A stretch of DNA of 64,000 bases, taken from contig JAANDG010000045.1 of NCBI GenBank assembly GCA_036852015.1, positions 372,001 through 436,000 on the forward strand, in the 5' to 3' direction. Positions 23,740-34,331 of this stretch are shown piece after piece. Every line of letters begins with the position of its first letter. Position 1 is the stretch's first letter. Both the position numbers and the translations under genes were made by a program. The DNA comes from Pelodera strongyloides (lineage: Eukaryota > Nematoda > Chromadorea > Rhabditida > Rhabditidae). Under the pieces are notes generated by a model. It did no database searches, was not told the DNA's origin, and was given only the letters and a program-made list of their open reading frames with translations.

Positions 23740-24710
23740 GGCCGTTTTCACCAACATTTACTTCTGTCATAAATTTTTGATCATCAAAAAGGTACTTAGG
23801 TTAAGTAAATTTATGACTGAAGTACGCTGCCACACGCTTTTTGATGGATTTCACCAACATTTACTTTTTTTGAAGGAAAACGTTGGATAACAGTTAGATT
23901 ACGTTTTAAAGGGACAGGCCCATCAAAGTAAACCTATATTTACGACGTATTCATAATGTGTATAGAGCATTTTTATTACAATATATACAAACACAATTTC
24001 ACCTACTTTCGCCCTCGAGGACTTTTTCCGATGTGCTCATCATCATAAGTATACCGTAAAACTGCAGAGATCGAAGCTGTCTACGCAAATTTATCAAGAA
24101 ATTAAAATGCGAGCTAGATTTGCATATACACCTTGGAAGTCTGCAGCTTTATGGTATACATATGATGATGAGCACATCGGAAAAAGTCCTCGAGGGCGAA
24201 AGTAGGTGAAATTTGGTTTGTATATATTGTAATAAAAATGCTTTATATACATTATGAACGTTTCGTAAATATAGGTTTACTTTGATGGGCCTGTCCCTTT
24301 AAAACGAATATGATACACATCTAAGTAATTACTAGAAGTTGTTTACCATGTAAACAAGAAATATATAAATAATCAAGCGTGTAATCACTTTATTAATATG
24401 TGAAATGTGATCCAAAAACTGAAATCATTGTCAATTAATGTTTTCAAAACTTATTTACCATAAAAACCATACAATAATTAAACAAATTAAGTTAATTAGT
24501 CTTCATAAAGGAGAAAAAACTGAAGTACAGGCTTACTTTCAACTTTTTGGTGGAAGTACGCCTCCCGTGTTAAAAGCGTACTTCTGTCAAAAAGGTACTT
24601 AACCTAAGTACCTTTTTGACAGAAGTAAATGTTGGTGAAACCAGAAGTACCGCGCGCTTTTGACTGAAGTACCCTTTTTGACAGAAGTAAATGTTGGTGA
24701 AAACGGCCTC
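23740..24710. repeat. Family D element, copy 2, interrupted by family E
   Basis: Starts GAGGCCGTTTTCACC and ends GGTGAAAACGGCCTC, a perfect terminal inverted repeat. Its sequence matches 20704-21266 on both sides of a 399-bp insert. The sequences flanking it (23653-23739 and 24711-24800) are themselves the two arms of an outer TTTAAAGCG element. Confidence 0.85.
23905..24303. repeat. Family E palindromic element inserted in family D
   Basis: TTTAAAGGGACAGGCCC to GGGCCTGTCCCTTTAAA. Long inner arms (GATGTGCTCATCATCA and complement, then GCCCTCGAGGACTTTTTC and complement) make it a hairpin. The uninterrupted family D copy has TTTTTAAAACG at the matching point, so the insertion used a TTTAAA or TTAA target. 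Confidence 0.9.
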
Positions 24711-24800
24711 AGTATCGCGCAGCATACAGAGTATGGGACTGCAGGTACAGCGTCCAAGTCCAAGTTACGTTTCAAAAACCGGATGTTGTTCCGCTTTGAA

Positions 24801-25380
24801 GGATTCGGGTCTGCAAACTGGTGAAATTGCTTATGACGTGATAATTTTTGAATTCTTTACTTGTGAAGCGTCAAACGTGTGGACATAAACCGTAGTTCAA
24901 AAATCGTAATGTCCGAAAAAAAACATTTACACAAATATTGATTTTATATGTACTTGCAAAAAATTCAAGCAGATTCATTTCATACAATGATATATGTACG
25001 GTAAGCATTATTATAAGTTAACCAAGATAGTAAGCTATCGCCTGACAAAGAAATATGTTTTAAAAATTAGCCAACCCGATATTTTAGGACTTTTCACAAC
25101 TAATAATTATATGTATTGACGGTTTTTACAATTTACAACAACAAATGGACTAGTACAACACTAAACAGCTATTTTCTATGAAAATGCAGAATAACTTTAT
25201 AATTTGTAGAGTAGACAAGAACAAAACGTAAGATCGACAAAATCGACCACTTTTTACTAAAAATAAAAATACATAACAAAAACCAACTGCTATTAAATGC
25301 TAACTTGTACAAATATTTTAATTGAAATTCTGTCCGCGAACAGCCGGCGTTCTTGCCGCGAATAAGCCGCGCTCTTCTGC
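24801..25380. other. Gene-free A/T-rich stretch downstream of the growth-factor gene
   Basis: No splice-bounded exon. This is the likely 3' UTR and termination region of the minus-strand gene ending at 25381; no unambiguous poly(A) signal was chosen. Confidence 0.5.
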
Positions 25381-28300
25381 TCAACTCCTGGGAAGCGGAC
25401 GGACGCGGAGGCGTTTGCTTGCAGTCTTCAGGCGCGGAAGCTTTGAAATGTCGACGAACTCATCCTGCAAATTTGTCTATTTTTTTGAAATTATGCTTGT
25501 ATAGGAAAGTGAATAATCTAATAAACGAATAAGATACGAGAGAACCTGTAGAGCACCTGACTATGAATCTATAGGTATAGGTGCCGGGTTCAATACCGGT
25601 GACTGTCAAGGCAAAAATAGAGTGTCACATCGGCAGTAAGGATACGCGCAAGACATCATGGCCAGCGTCGAGTTTCCAAAGTGATCCCGATACCAGTGCA
25701 TAGGACCGGGATCGAACCCTTGGCCTCTGCATGCGCAGCTAAGCCCTGCAGTACTGATGTAAGCCAACGCTGGGTACACTACGGAATCTTGTGTACTTGA
25801 GAAAAAGGGTGTGGACTCGAACCCTGGTCACCTGCCTGGCTGGCAGGCGCCCTCCCGGTGAGGCTACACGCATCAAACGTTGATGATAGTATAACCATGC
25901 TTGGTAATCACCTCATCATCAGTGTCTGTTGGTAGAATCACATCCCTGCGTTCGCACATGCACTTGTCACGGTTGAATTTTTCCCTAAAATTAAAAATTA
26001 AAAATATTTATTGTGTTAATAGCTACTTATCATCCTATTCGACAAAACTTGTGGGTTATTTTCTCGATGGGTAATAAATCTTTCCTTTAGAAAAAAGAAA
26101 CGGATGGGATACTTAAGCATGTAAAGAGAGGGTACTGCAATATAACGGCTACTTGAAACATATTTTGCCAGCTTTTATCTAATAGTAACTATAGTGATAC
26201 CGTGATGCGGAGCATACGCAAATTGGTTACTGGATACTCAAAAAGCGGTAAATCGATAAAAGGTGCATTCAGAAAATCAATAAATAGATATAAATTAATA
26301 TTGAAAAAAGTAACCTGCTGGAGCAGTCTTGTTCCACACAGTGGCACTGGCACAGATCTTCATCCCATACGAAACTACCTCCTAGATAATTTTCAAATTT
26401 ATAATCAACAACAAACAATTGCTCGCGCAGTTCTGGTGCAACATCTAACCCTGCGCGTCATGATTTAAACTGCGACAGAATGTGGTTACTGCGGCACTAT
26501 CAAGAAAATATAGATGGAGTCGCGCGCACGCAAGCTTATGGTACGTGCGGTCTACCAATTGTTTGTAGTACCTTTCGAAGGAAATGGTGCATATATGATT
26601 GGTGCGCGGCACACTTACGGCTCACCGACAGTTTTTCTGTAGAGCAGGACAACCACCGACATACCTGTGCACTCCTCTCGCTCTCCTTGATTTGTACAGG
26701 CGCACATGCAGTCTCTATTCACTGCCTTCTTTGGAGGACACGTTTTCTCCTGAAAGCGAATTGATTAGAGCACGACGATTTTTGATGCAAGGATTCGTGC
26801 GGCGTGCACGCACACTTTTGGCAGCTTTCTCGCACATTGATTTTTCGATATCGAATTGGGCACCACAGCACACATAAATTTTTGAAATCCTCATTGTAAA
26901 TGCCTTTCTGTCAATAACCTTGTGAGCCTCCTTTTGGTAACAACCACATATAAGATATAAGCCAGCAAAAAGTTTACCTTTTCTCCACAGTCGTAGCAAG
27001 AACAAGAAGTATGCTCTTCTAAAGTGATGTTGAGTAGACCACTGATGGTGAAACGCTCGGCTCCAATGTACAACATGTTTGCGATCTAAATTTAAATAGT
27101 TTTTTTTTTTAAACGTGACCGTCTGATTTTCGATTCCGCCAGGCGGGAGAAACATAGCGCAGTGGTCACGCAAAAAGAACACTAACAATATGTGCGCGCC
27201 GTATGTGCGCCACAGATGATCCAACTGTAACTGTCCACCTAGTCTACCTACGCGTTGGGCTGATGTGCCGCTATGCCGTATCTCCCGGCCCAGCGAGTAA
27301 GAAATATGCCCTAACCTGAAAGTTCTTGTAAACGACACTGTGTGGATGGCATTGCTCCTGGGAATCGCAGCAACTTCCGATACAACGCATAACCTGAATG
27401 TAAGTGTTAAAAATAGTGCTGCTATTAATTTGGAAGACTAACAAAGAAGTTTGTTTGAGGTTGAGGTACCCGCAGCATCAGGGCTCGTGTGGCGTTAACA
27501 TTACTGTGTGCGGCAATAACATTTGGATGTGGGCTGCGGTAGCATTACACTATCATTTATGGTGAGTGCCGCGGTTGCATTATGGTTATAGTTATGTGCG
27601 CTCCGCATACTAATAATATACGACACTTGCAACGTCACCTATTTTTAGCGAGCTCTGTAAAGTTGGGTCACATAAGTTGACAATAAATAATAAATACCAA
27701 ATAAAATAAAATAAATATAAATTCTTTGTTTGTAACTTACCTCAACACATTTCGGATAGTAAATATATTGTGGATCACTGCTTTCGCCTGTAGAAACACA
27801 TTGAGTTTGAAGTTTGCAAGTGTCGTTTCCTTGTTTTAATTCGTTCATAACTTGGAAGTCAGCTCTCATCTCTTCTAAAATATTATTATTTCAATAACTT
27901 AAATAAGTAAATAAATAAAGCAAACTTAAGCCGGGGTACGCGTTATGTCTGCGAATTGGGCAGCTTTGTCTTGCCCGCTTAGCTAGTGCCAGTTGGCGCA
28001 GTTGCAACGTGCGGAATATTCGTGCAAAAGGTGGATGGTTCAATTCCACTCACTTCTCCAAGCCAATGACATTTCTTGTTTATTGGCTAGGAAGTTGAGT
28101 AAGATTACAATTACTGAACTCTTTTCCCCGCTTGCTGTACGGTGAAGTGGCATATTATGTTCCGGACATTTATTTATAACAATTTTATTAACGGATATTT
28201 ATTTATAACAAATCCCATTGTATTTTGTATTTCTGTAAAAGATTTTAAAGTGGCCCGGTTTTTGAAACATATGTTGGTAGTCTATGTAAATAACTGCGCC

Positions 28301-29221
28301 GCAGTGCCCGATTTTTTAGTCTAATTATATTCATTTGCATTCAACATATGGTATGTAGTTGTCCAACATACATTTCAAAAACCGGCCGTTATATCGCTTT
28401 AACAAACATTAATCTACAATCGGGTATGTGCCTGTTGTGCCGACACAGAAATTTGCATATAACACACCGAAGCGAAGTTGTCCAGCATTTTTTCATAAAC
28501 CACGTGCCATTCCGCTTTAAATTACCGTACCCGATACATGATGCTCCACTTCCTTTTGCGTCTCTGTCTCCTTTGCTACTATTTTCCTTTCATGCGCTCC
28601 GCTGAGTATCGACGCCGATTGGATTCGCAGACTTGGAGTGTCTGAATCTATTGGGCAATTAGAATTGGATAATTAGATTGGGCAATTAGAATTGGATAAT
28701 TAGATTGGGCAATTAGAATTGGATAATTAGATTGGGCAATTAGAATTGGATAATTAGATTTGTAGTCTACGTTTGGGGCCCAGCCAATCCCAACAACGTC
28801 ATGTGCACGAACATTTCTGTCATTCTCAGCTATACACGGGAAAACGGATGCCAAATGGTCGACACGAAAAAAAAACATTTGGAACCGTGGAGAGAACGAT
28901 TTTCGCTAAAAATCTCCAAGAGGTCGCCAACTGGTCGCCACATGGTCTGAGGTGGCGAGGAACTTCAAAACTCATATTCAAGGCCAAGTTTACGAAATTA
29001 CAGTACACACGAATATTAATTAACATACGTTGACGACGAGCTGCAGACGCGCGGCTGGCCACGGCCATAGGTTGTTTATGGCTTGGTTCGTAATGAACAT
29101 GGAAACTTTCCGTCAAATCCTTGAAACTCTTAGCTTGCATCAACTTTTTATGAAGATGTCGTGGGATGTGCTCGGAATAGGAGAAACCAATTAGAAGGGC
29201 AATTAAGATAAATAGCTTCAT
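25381..29221 (-). CDS. pvf-1: Secreted PDGF/VEGF-like growth factor
   Basis: Predicted secreted ligand of the PDGF/VEGF cystine-knot family, 273 residues. Exons 5' to 3': 29029-29221, 27741-27874, 27316-27393, 26978-27085, 26665-26749, 26315-26381, 25912-25984, 25381-25464; all eight join in phase with GT-AG introns. Residues 1-16 (MKLFILIALLIGFSYS) are a signal peptide. The knot domain covers about 84-168: C84, C90, C107, then VMRCIGSCCDSQEQC (C113, C117, C118, C124) and TSCSCYDC (C163, C165, C168), matching the family spacing RCxGCC...CxC. Residues 175-235 are a second Cys-rich part with CxC pairs (CMCAC, CQCHC, CMC), as in VEGF-C/D-type tails; the end is basic (KRLRVRP). C. elegans has one such gene, pvf-1; the symbol is by family resemblance. 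RRQ near 62-64 could be a processing site (inference). Confidence 0.88.
25533..25872. repeat. Cluster of three tRNA-like sequences
   Basis: 25533-25603 (plus) has GCCGGGTTCAATACCGG like a T-arm with B box. 25700-25752 (minus) has GGGTTCGATCCCGG. 25808-25872 (minus) has an A-box-like TAGCCTCACCGGG and B-box CAGGGTTCGAGTCCACACCC. None pairs into a complete acceptor stem, so they read as tRNA-derived repeats rather than tRNA genes. They lie beside the last intron of the growth-factor gene. Confidence 0.55.
27987..28060 (+). repeat. tRNA-like (SINE-like) sequence
   Basis: TTGGCGCAGTTGCAACG resembles an A box and GATGGTTCAATTCCACTC a B box, 40 bp apart as in tRNA genes. Stems are imperfect. Confidence 0.5.
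28241..28403. repeat. Palindromic element, family B relative
   Basis: TTTAAAGTGGCCCGGTTTTTG at the left and CAAAAACCGGCCGTTATATC at the right, both ending in TTTAA. Its middle contains opposed ACATATGTTGG/CCAACATACAT motifs not seen in ordinary family B copies. Confidence 0.75.
28649..28757 (+). repeat. Four tandem 27-bp repeats
   Basis: The unit ATTGGGCAATTAGAATTGG plus ATAATTAG is repeated four times without visible variation. Being a multiple of three it encodes a spurious nine-residue repeat. It lies in the first intron of the growth-factor gene. Confidence 0.95.
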
Positions 29222-29641
29222 CTGAAATCAGAAATAACGCTTTTCAAATAAGTAATGGTTACATGAACGAAAGTTGCCCCGCAGTGCAGTCCCCAGAAAG
29301 CGCAAAATGTGACATGTGAGGCAGAGCCCCACAAGTGCACCACATGTGTGCCAATGGTGTGCCACGGGTGCGCCAACTGGAAATTGTTGTAAGTGACATG
29401 CCACAGGCGCATTATTACTTCGCTGAAAGCGTGAAAAAGGCAAACAGAATAAAGTGGTGTACGATGAGTTCAAAGTAAACAACATGCCAGTTCATAAAGA
29501 AAATGTGAGTTTCAAATAAATTCGGATGATTCAATCACCCTATACGAGAAGGAACCGGTAAATTACTGAGAGGATCAGGAATGAAAAAGGAGCAATTGGG
29601 ATCAAAGAGAGACAGAGAGAGACAGAAAGATAGAGAGAGAC

Positions 29642-29688
<47 letters not shown>

Positions 29689-30555
29689 GAAGGAATGACC
29701 CAAGTCATGTGTCCCAACGGGTAAGGGATCCACTAACGATAACGATAAATTGTTGTCTCACTTCGTGGGGGAATTGGAATTGATTGCAAATAACAGATTT
29801 CGAAATATTTATAGAAAATCATCGGATTTCATGGGAGCGGTAAGCTAAGTATATCCGTCTGAATTACAGATGTATGTCGCCAAGCACGGGCGGAACTTGG
29901 GGGGTGCGCCGCGAGAACCTGACGAGAGCCTGACATACCAATGTCCTGGTAGAGGTGGGCTCGCAGCGTAAGCATGGCACACCGCTTTTCTCTTCAAAGC
30001 GTACCCTCCAGACCCTCGCGGCGCACCGTCAAGGTTTAGCGTTGACACGTAAGGTAATCTCACGACACCACCACCAAGTGACATATGGATCCGAAGCTTC
30101 TTTTACCTTCTATTTAAAAGCTTTGCGACCCTTTGAAAGCATTTTTTTCAGTCCACCGACGAAATCTCCCGGATGTGCCGCCGGCCTAACAATAAAGCGG
30201 AAAAATGGGCGTGGTGAAAACTGAAAACATGGCCATTCTGTGGCCACATACATCAAAGGTGCGCCGCAGGTCCGCCAATAGGTGAATTTGTCCTTTACCT
30301 CTTTGAACCAATAAACATTATAAAAACCATAAATTCTGATTAATTCTGGTCATCATTGGTGTTGACATGGTATGAGGAAACTTTGCCGGAGCCCCGCCAA
30401 CGCTGGTGAGGAATGGTGGCCGCGGCGCCGCGCACCGGCCGTAGCCGCACTATGAGCGCGGGATTCGCCTGGCTCAAAGACTCAATGTGTTGTTCGATAG
30501 TTATGTTAGACCTTAGAACTCAGGAACAAAATCCCATAATGGCATAGACAAAGAA

Positions 30556-30618
30556 GTGAATCGAACCTAGAAGTTCTTACTAGAGACTTGAGAGTCCTAC
30601 CACTTGGCCACCGGTACA
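30556..30618 (-). repeat. tRNA-like (SINE-like) sequence
   Basis: On the minus strand TGGCCAAGTGGTAGGACTC is a good A box and AGGTTCGATTC a good B box. A matching acceptor stem is not visible. Confidence 0.55.
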
Positions 30619-32146
30619 CCACTGAACGGTGCCCAGTAGTAACCATTTCGAAATGTCAATAGCTCGAAACGGTTCTGTGCATCCTTCATTCAGTGCCCTT
30701 GAACACCACTGCCACTCACAGCTTCTTCTTCTGACCACACAAAAGCACCATTTTATGTACCCTCAGGGTACCAGACGCACCATTTTGTACAGAGAGGGAA
30801 GAGGTACGAGAGAGATAAAGATTGCGAGAGAGAGCCTTTAATAGTTGTATTCCTACAGCTGTTTGCCTCTGGCGTCTCCATATTCGCCGTACTCTCTTCG
30901 ACTCTTCTCCGTCGGCGTCTCTCGCCGATACCTAATCTGTCAAGTGCTCTCTCTGTCTCTGTCCCGATCGATGCATACCCCCAGCCATAGCCTTGGACTA
31001 GTCAACTCAGAACTATAGCTCGATCACCGACCACGCCCATGTTCTTATGTTATATGCTAATTTGCCCCGAATACCTGTATATGCTAATTATTTTAAACAG
31101 TTACGGGTACGGTACTATTGCTGCGCCTTAGAATTCGCCCAATTTCCTCCTGATTTTCTCATTTATTTCTTGAATATTTTTATTTATTTTATTTTAATAT
31201 ATCACTTTATTAGCTACATGCCATTTATATTTAATACATTCTTTTGTTGTCTATTAAAATTTAACATTAAATCGTATATGGTAAGTAACTAATATGATAA
31301 TTTTGCATTACATTGATTTTTGTGAGCCTGATCCCTTTAAAGTGGATGCTTTTCGTGTACTATTAAAAAAAAATGGATGGTGCATATTTATACTTTCTTG
31401 TAAAGTATTTCTAAAGCGGTGCTCGTATTCCTCAATCACGCATCCCATTTATGTTTATTTACATAAATAATACACCTGTACCCTGTGCCATTCAACTTTT
31501 CTATCACCTATTATCTGTCTGTTAATCAACAGTAATATGCAGTACTTTACAGTACACTTTTGTAAGATTCCTCTCTTTCTCTGACCTAAAGCTGTAGGGG
31601 CTTTTGCCATCCCCGACTCTGTGTTCTTTACACTGGGTATATGTGTATCGCCTGTGCCTATGGCGTATGCTGCCTCTAGGACGCCTACGTAAATTTCTAT
31701 GAGCACGGCTGTTCTCTAACAATAGCTGATCTAGTATAATATTGATTTTTAGGAAAAACAGGCAAATAATACACCATATTGAGGGAATAAATATGCCCGA
31801 CTACGCCACACGGGCACACCGGCACGGGCACACTGGCACAAAAATTTGCATATAATACATGTGAATTAGTATCCTTTATAAATGACATGTATTTTTATTA
31901 GCTTTTGATGAGCTGTTGCGAAAGACCTATGTTTAGCCTAACAATACAGTCATATTGCGAGTGACTCATTGCTTTCGGAGCTAATTTATTGCATTATCTT
32001 ATTTTCATGTTGTATATTATACTATTATAGTATAGTTTAAAGGATTGTTTGTTGTGTCCTCATTTTATAGTTTATAGTATTGTTGATTGTCAGTTTAATA
32101 ATGGTAATTTATTGATAATACAGTGAAACCTGTTGGTTAACGTTTT

Positions 32147-32584
32147 TTAAAGGATCGCAGTCACTTCAAAATCATCGTTTTTCGTCGAGTTTACTTGTAT
32201 TTAGTAAAGAATAGAGACAAATACTTTACCAACACCGAATAATTTGAATTCCAACTCAGGAAGTGAACAAGTAGAAAAGTAGTTCTACTAAACTACCGCA
32301 GGATCACGAAACGTATTCATACAGCTGCTTCCCGATCGGGAGTATGCAAATTATTTCGGCAAATATCTGCATATTATAGCTTTACATATACTGCAAGGGT
32401 CTGCAAGCATATCACTACACGTTTATAATCCCGCGGTAGTTAAGTAGAACTACTTTTCTACTTGTTCACCCTTGAGTTGGAATTCAAACTATTCGGTTTT
32501 GGTAAAGTATGTTTCATTATTCTTTACTAAATTCAAGTAAAGTCGAAGCAAATGATGATTTTGGAGTGACTGCGATCCTTTAAA
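32147..32584. repeat. Long palindromic element (family G)
   Basis: AAAGGATCGCAGTCACTTC at the left and its near complement GGAGTGACTGCGATCCTTTA at the right. Inner arms GTAGAAAAGTAGTTCTACT and complement also pair. Its right TTTAAA is shared with the left end of the family B copy at 32579, so one element inserted at the edge of the other. Confidence 0.85.
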
Positions 32585-32761
32585 GCGAAATACCGGCCGG
32601 TTTTTGAAAGGCATCGTGGACAACTGGATTCCTACGTATTTATGCTAAATTACTCGAATTTAGCTCAAGTTTTTATTCTAATTTATGTTCATTTGCATAA
32701 GCTGCATGATAATGGTGGTGCACTCGATATGTTTCAAAAACCGGCCGGTATTTCGCTTTAA
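32579..32761. repeat. Palindromic element family B, full 183-bp copy
   Basis: Reference copy for family B: TTAAAGCGAAATACCGGCCG at one end, its complement at the other, and inner opposed motifs GGATTCCTACGTATTTATG and CATTTGCATAAGCTGCAT. More than twelve copies or relatives occur in this window. Confidence 0.92.
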
Positions 32762-34314
32762 CTCACAAGCAAAACGCTATATATAATTGCGAAAATGGAT
32801 CGCGATCTTTTTGATCCTGGATAAATTATGAATGTAATTAACTTTTCCTTCAATTATTCTGTTTCCATAGCATAAACTATAAAATTGCCTCAATTAGGTA
32901 TTTGGGAACCATTTTTCTCACAGTTCTGCACTGGTGCTGAACCGTCTAAATATACCATTTTGGAAATCTTCTAGCCATCACTCCGACGTACCGTTTTAGA
33001 ACGTTTTCACCGACAAATATAAATGTAAACAGAATTGGCTTGCCACCTACATATTCACAGTAAAATCGACTATTTGCTGATTCATTCTGTTTTCCCACTT
33101 TTCAGAAAAATTTCAGATTCCTTTAGATGAGTCACTGTCTTATTGCATTTTCTGACAAGAAAAAGTTCTGTATTCATACGGTATTAAATGCTAACAATAA
33201 ATGGGGTCGATTTTTTATTCTATTAATTCTCATTTGCATGTAATGCATAGAGGAATAGATTATTTGACATAAGATTCAAAAACTGGCCGTTATTTTGCTT
33301 TAAGTGAGTCACTGTCTTATTGTCTTTGCCGACGGACTTCAACATTCTGTACGGCAGTAATGTTTTTGCGATAAACACCTGTGTGTCTTCCGCTTCTATT
33401 CTATTAGATTAGTTATTGATTTTTTTTAAATCTCAATTTTTTTTTTCATTTGAATATTGCATGTAATTGATTTACTGGTTGATTATAGGATTTGTTACAT
33501 TAGTTAAATTATTAATATAGATTATGGGATCTTTTTTATATGTGTATGATGTGCGTTACGCTCTAGGGTTTATCACTAGTGTTCACAATTATCACAAGTG
33601 TTTATAATTATGATATTTTTTGACTGTCCTATTCACGGTAATAGCAATTGATACGGTAATAGCAATTGATGTATACAGTAAGTATACTGTACCTATAAGT
33701 ATTAATTTTAATCAAATGTGCAAAAATTGGACGTCTGATTTCTTTTTGACTGCATTTCCATGTACTGTATGCAAATTTTTATGAATCCCGGAAAACAGTT
33801 TCACAAACCATACACAGTACCGCTTGAAAATTCTTTAAAAAAAATCATCAGATGTGCGATCACTTCGCGGATGATTGTGAAATCCTCCCTTTCTCTCTTT
33901 CCTGGTCATCTTTTTTACTTTTCCTCTTTTTCTTTTTTTTTTCACCAAAGAAAATGATATTGTTGCAGCTGGCAGGGATTTCATAAGATCATTGGGCCTC
34001 GGGGGAGACATTACATATTGGGCCTATTTTCTAGTTTTATTTTCGATTTTGTTATATGTTTTATCAATTTTCAGTCCTAAATGGCTTTGCTTTTTATATA
34101 AATACGCAGCTTCCTCGCTATAATTATTAGTTTATAGTCCAAAACCACATTATTGTTTTACTCCATGTTGTTTATGGTATACTTTGATAAACATTTTTTT
34201 TCTATTTTACATTTGCTTGATACCATTTGCTATGCGGTGCATGGCTGTTTAGGCTGTATTAGTTCGCATTTTTATATGTACATATTTCCCGACATTTTGA
34301 TGCACCTCATCTTA

Positions 34315-34324
34315 ACATTTGCAG
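34315..34324 (+). promoter_or_regulatory. Candidate trans-splice (SL) acceptor of pat-3
   Basis: ACATTTGCAG ends seven bases before the ATG of pat-3. A TTTNCAG site so close to the start with no upstream exon is the usual form of a nematode spliced-leader acceptor. Confidence 0.5.
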
Positions 34325-34331
34325 CGGGTAG

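Larger units (their letters stand above)
29222..34323. other. Gene-free intergenic stretch between the growth factor and pat-3
   Basis: The divergent promoters of two genes lie at its ends. Contents: a GA tract (29603-29680), diverged GC-rich repeats (29870-30060, 30390-30460), a tRNA-like sequence (30556-30618), A/T-rich unique DNA, a palindrome (32147-32584), family B (32579-32761) and a diverged relative ending at 33303. I found no exon with coding sense. Confidence 0.55.

Noticed and set aside
29222..34323. Additional small genes suggested by short ORFs, for example near 31455-31706
   Set aside because: No splice-bounded exon chain, signal peptide or family motif; A/T-rich ORFs of this length are expected by chance.
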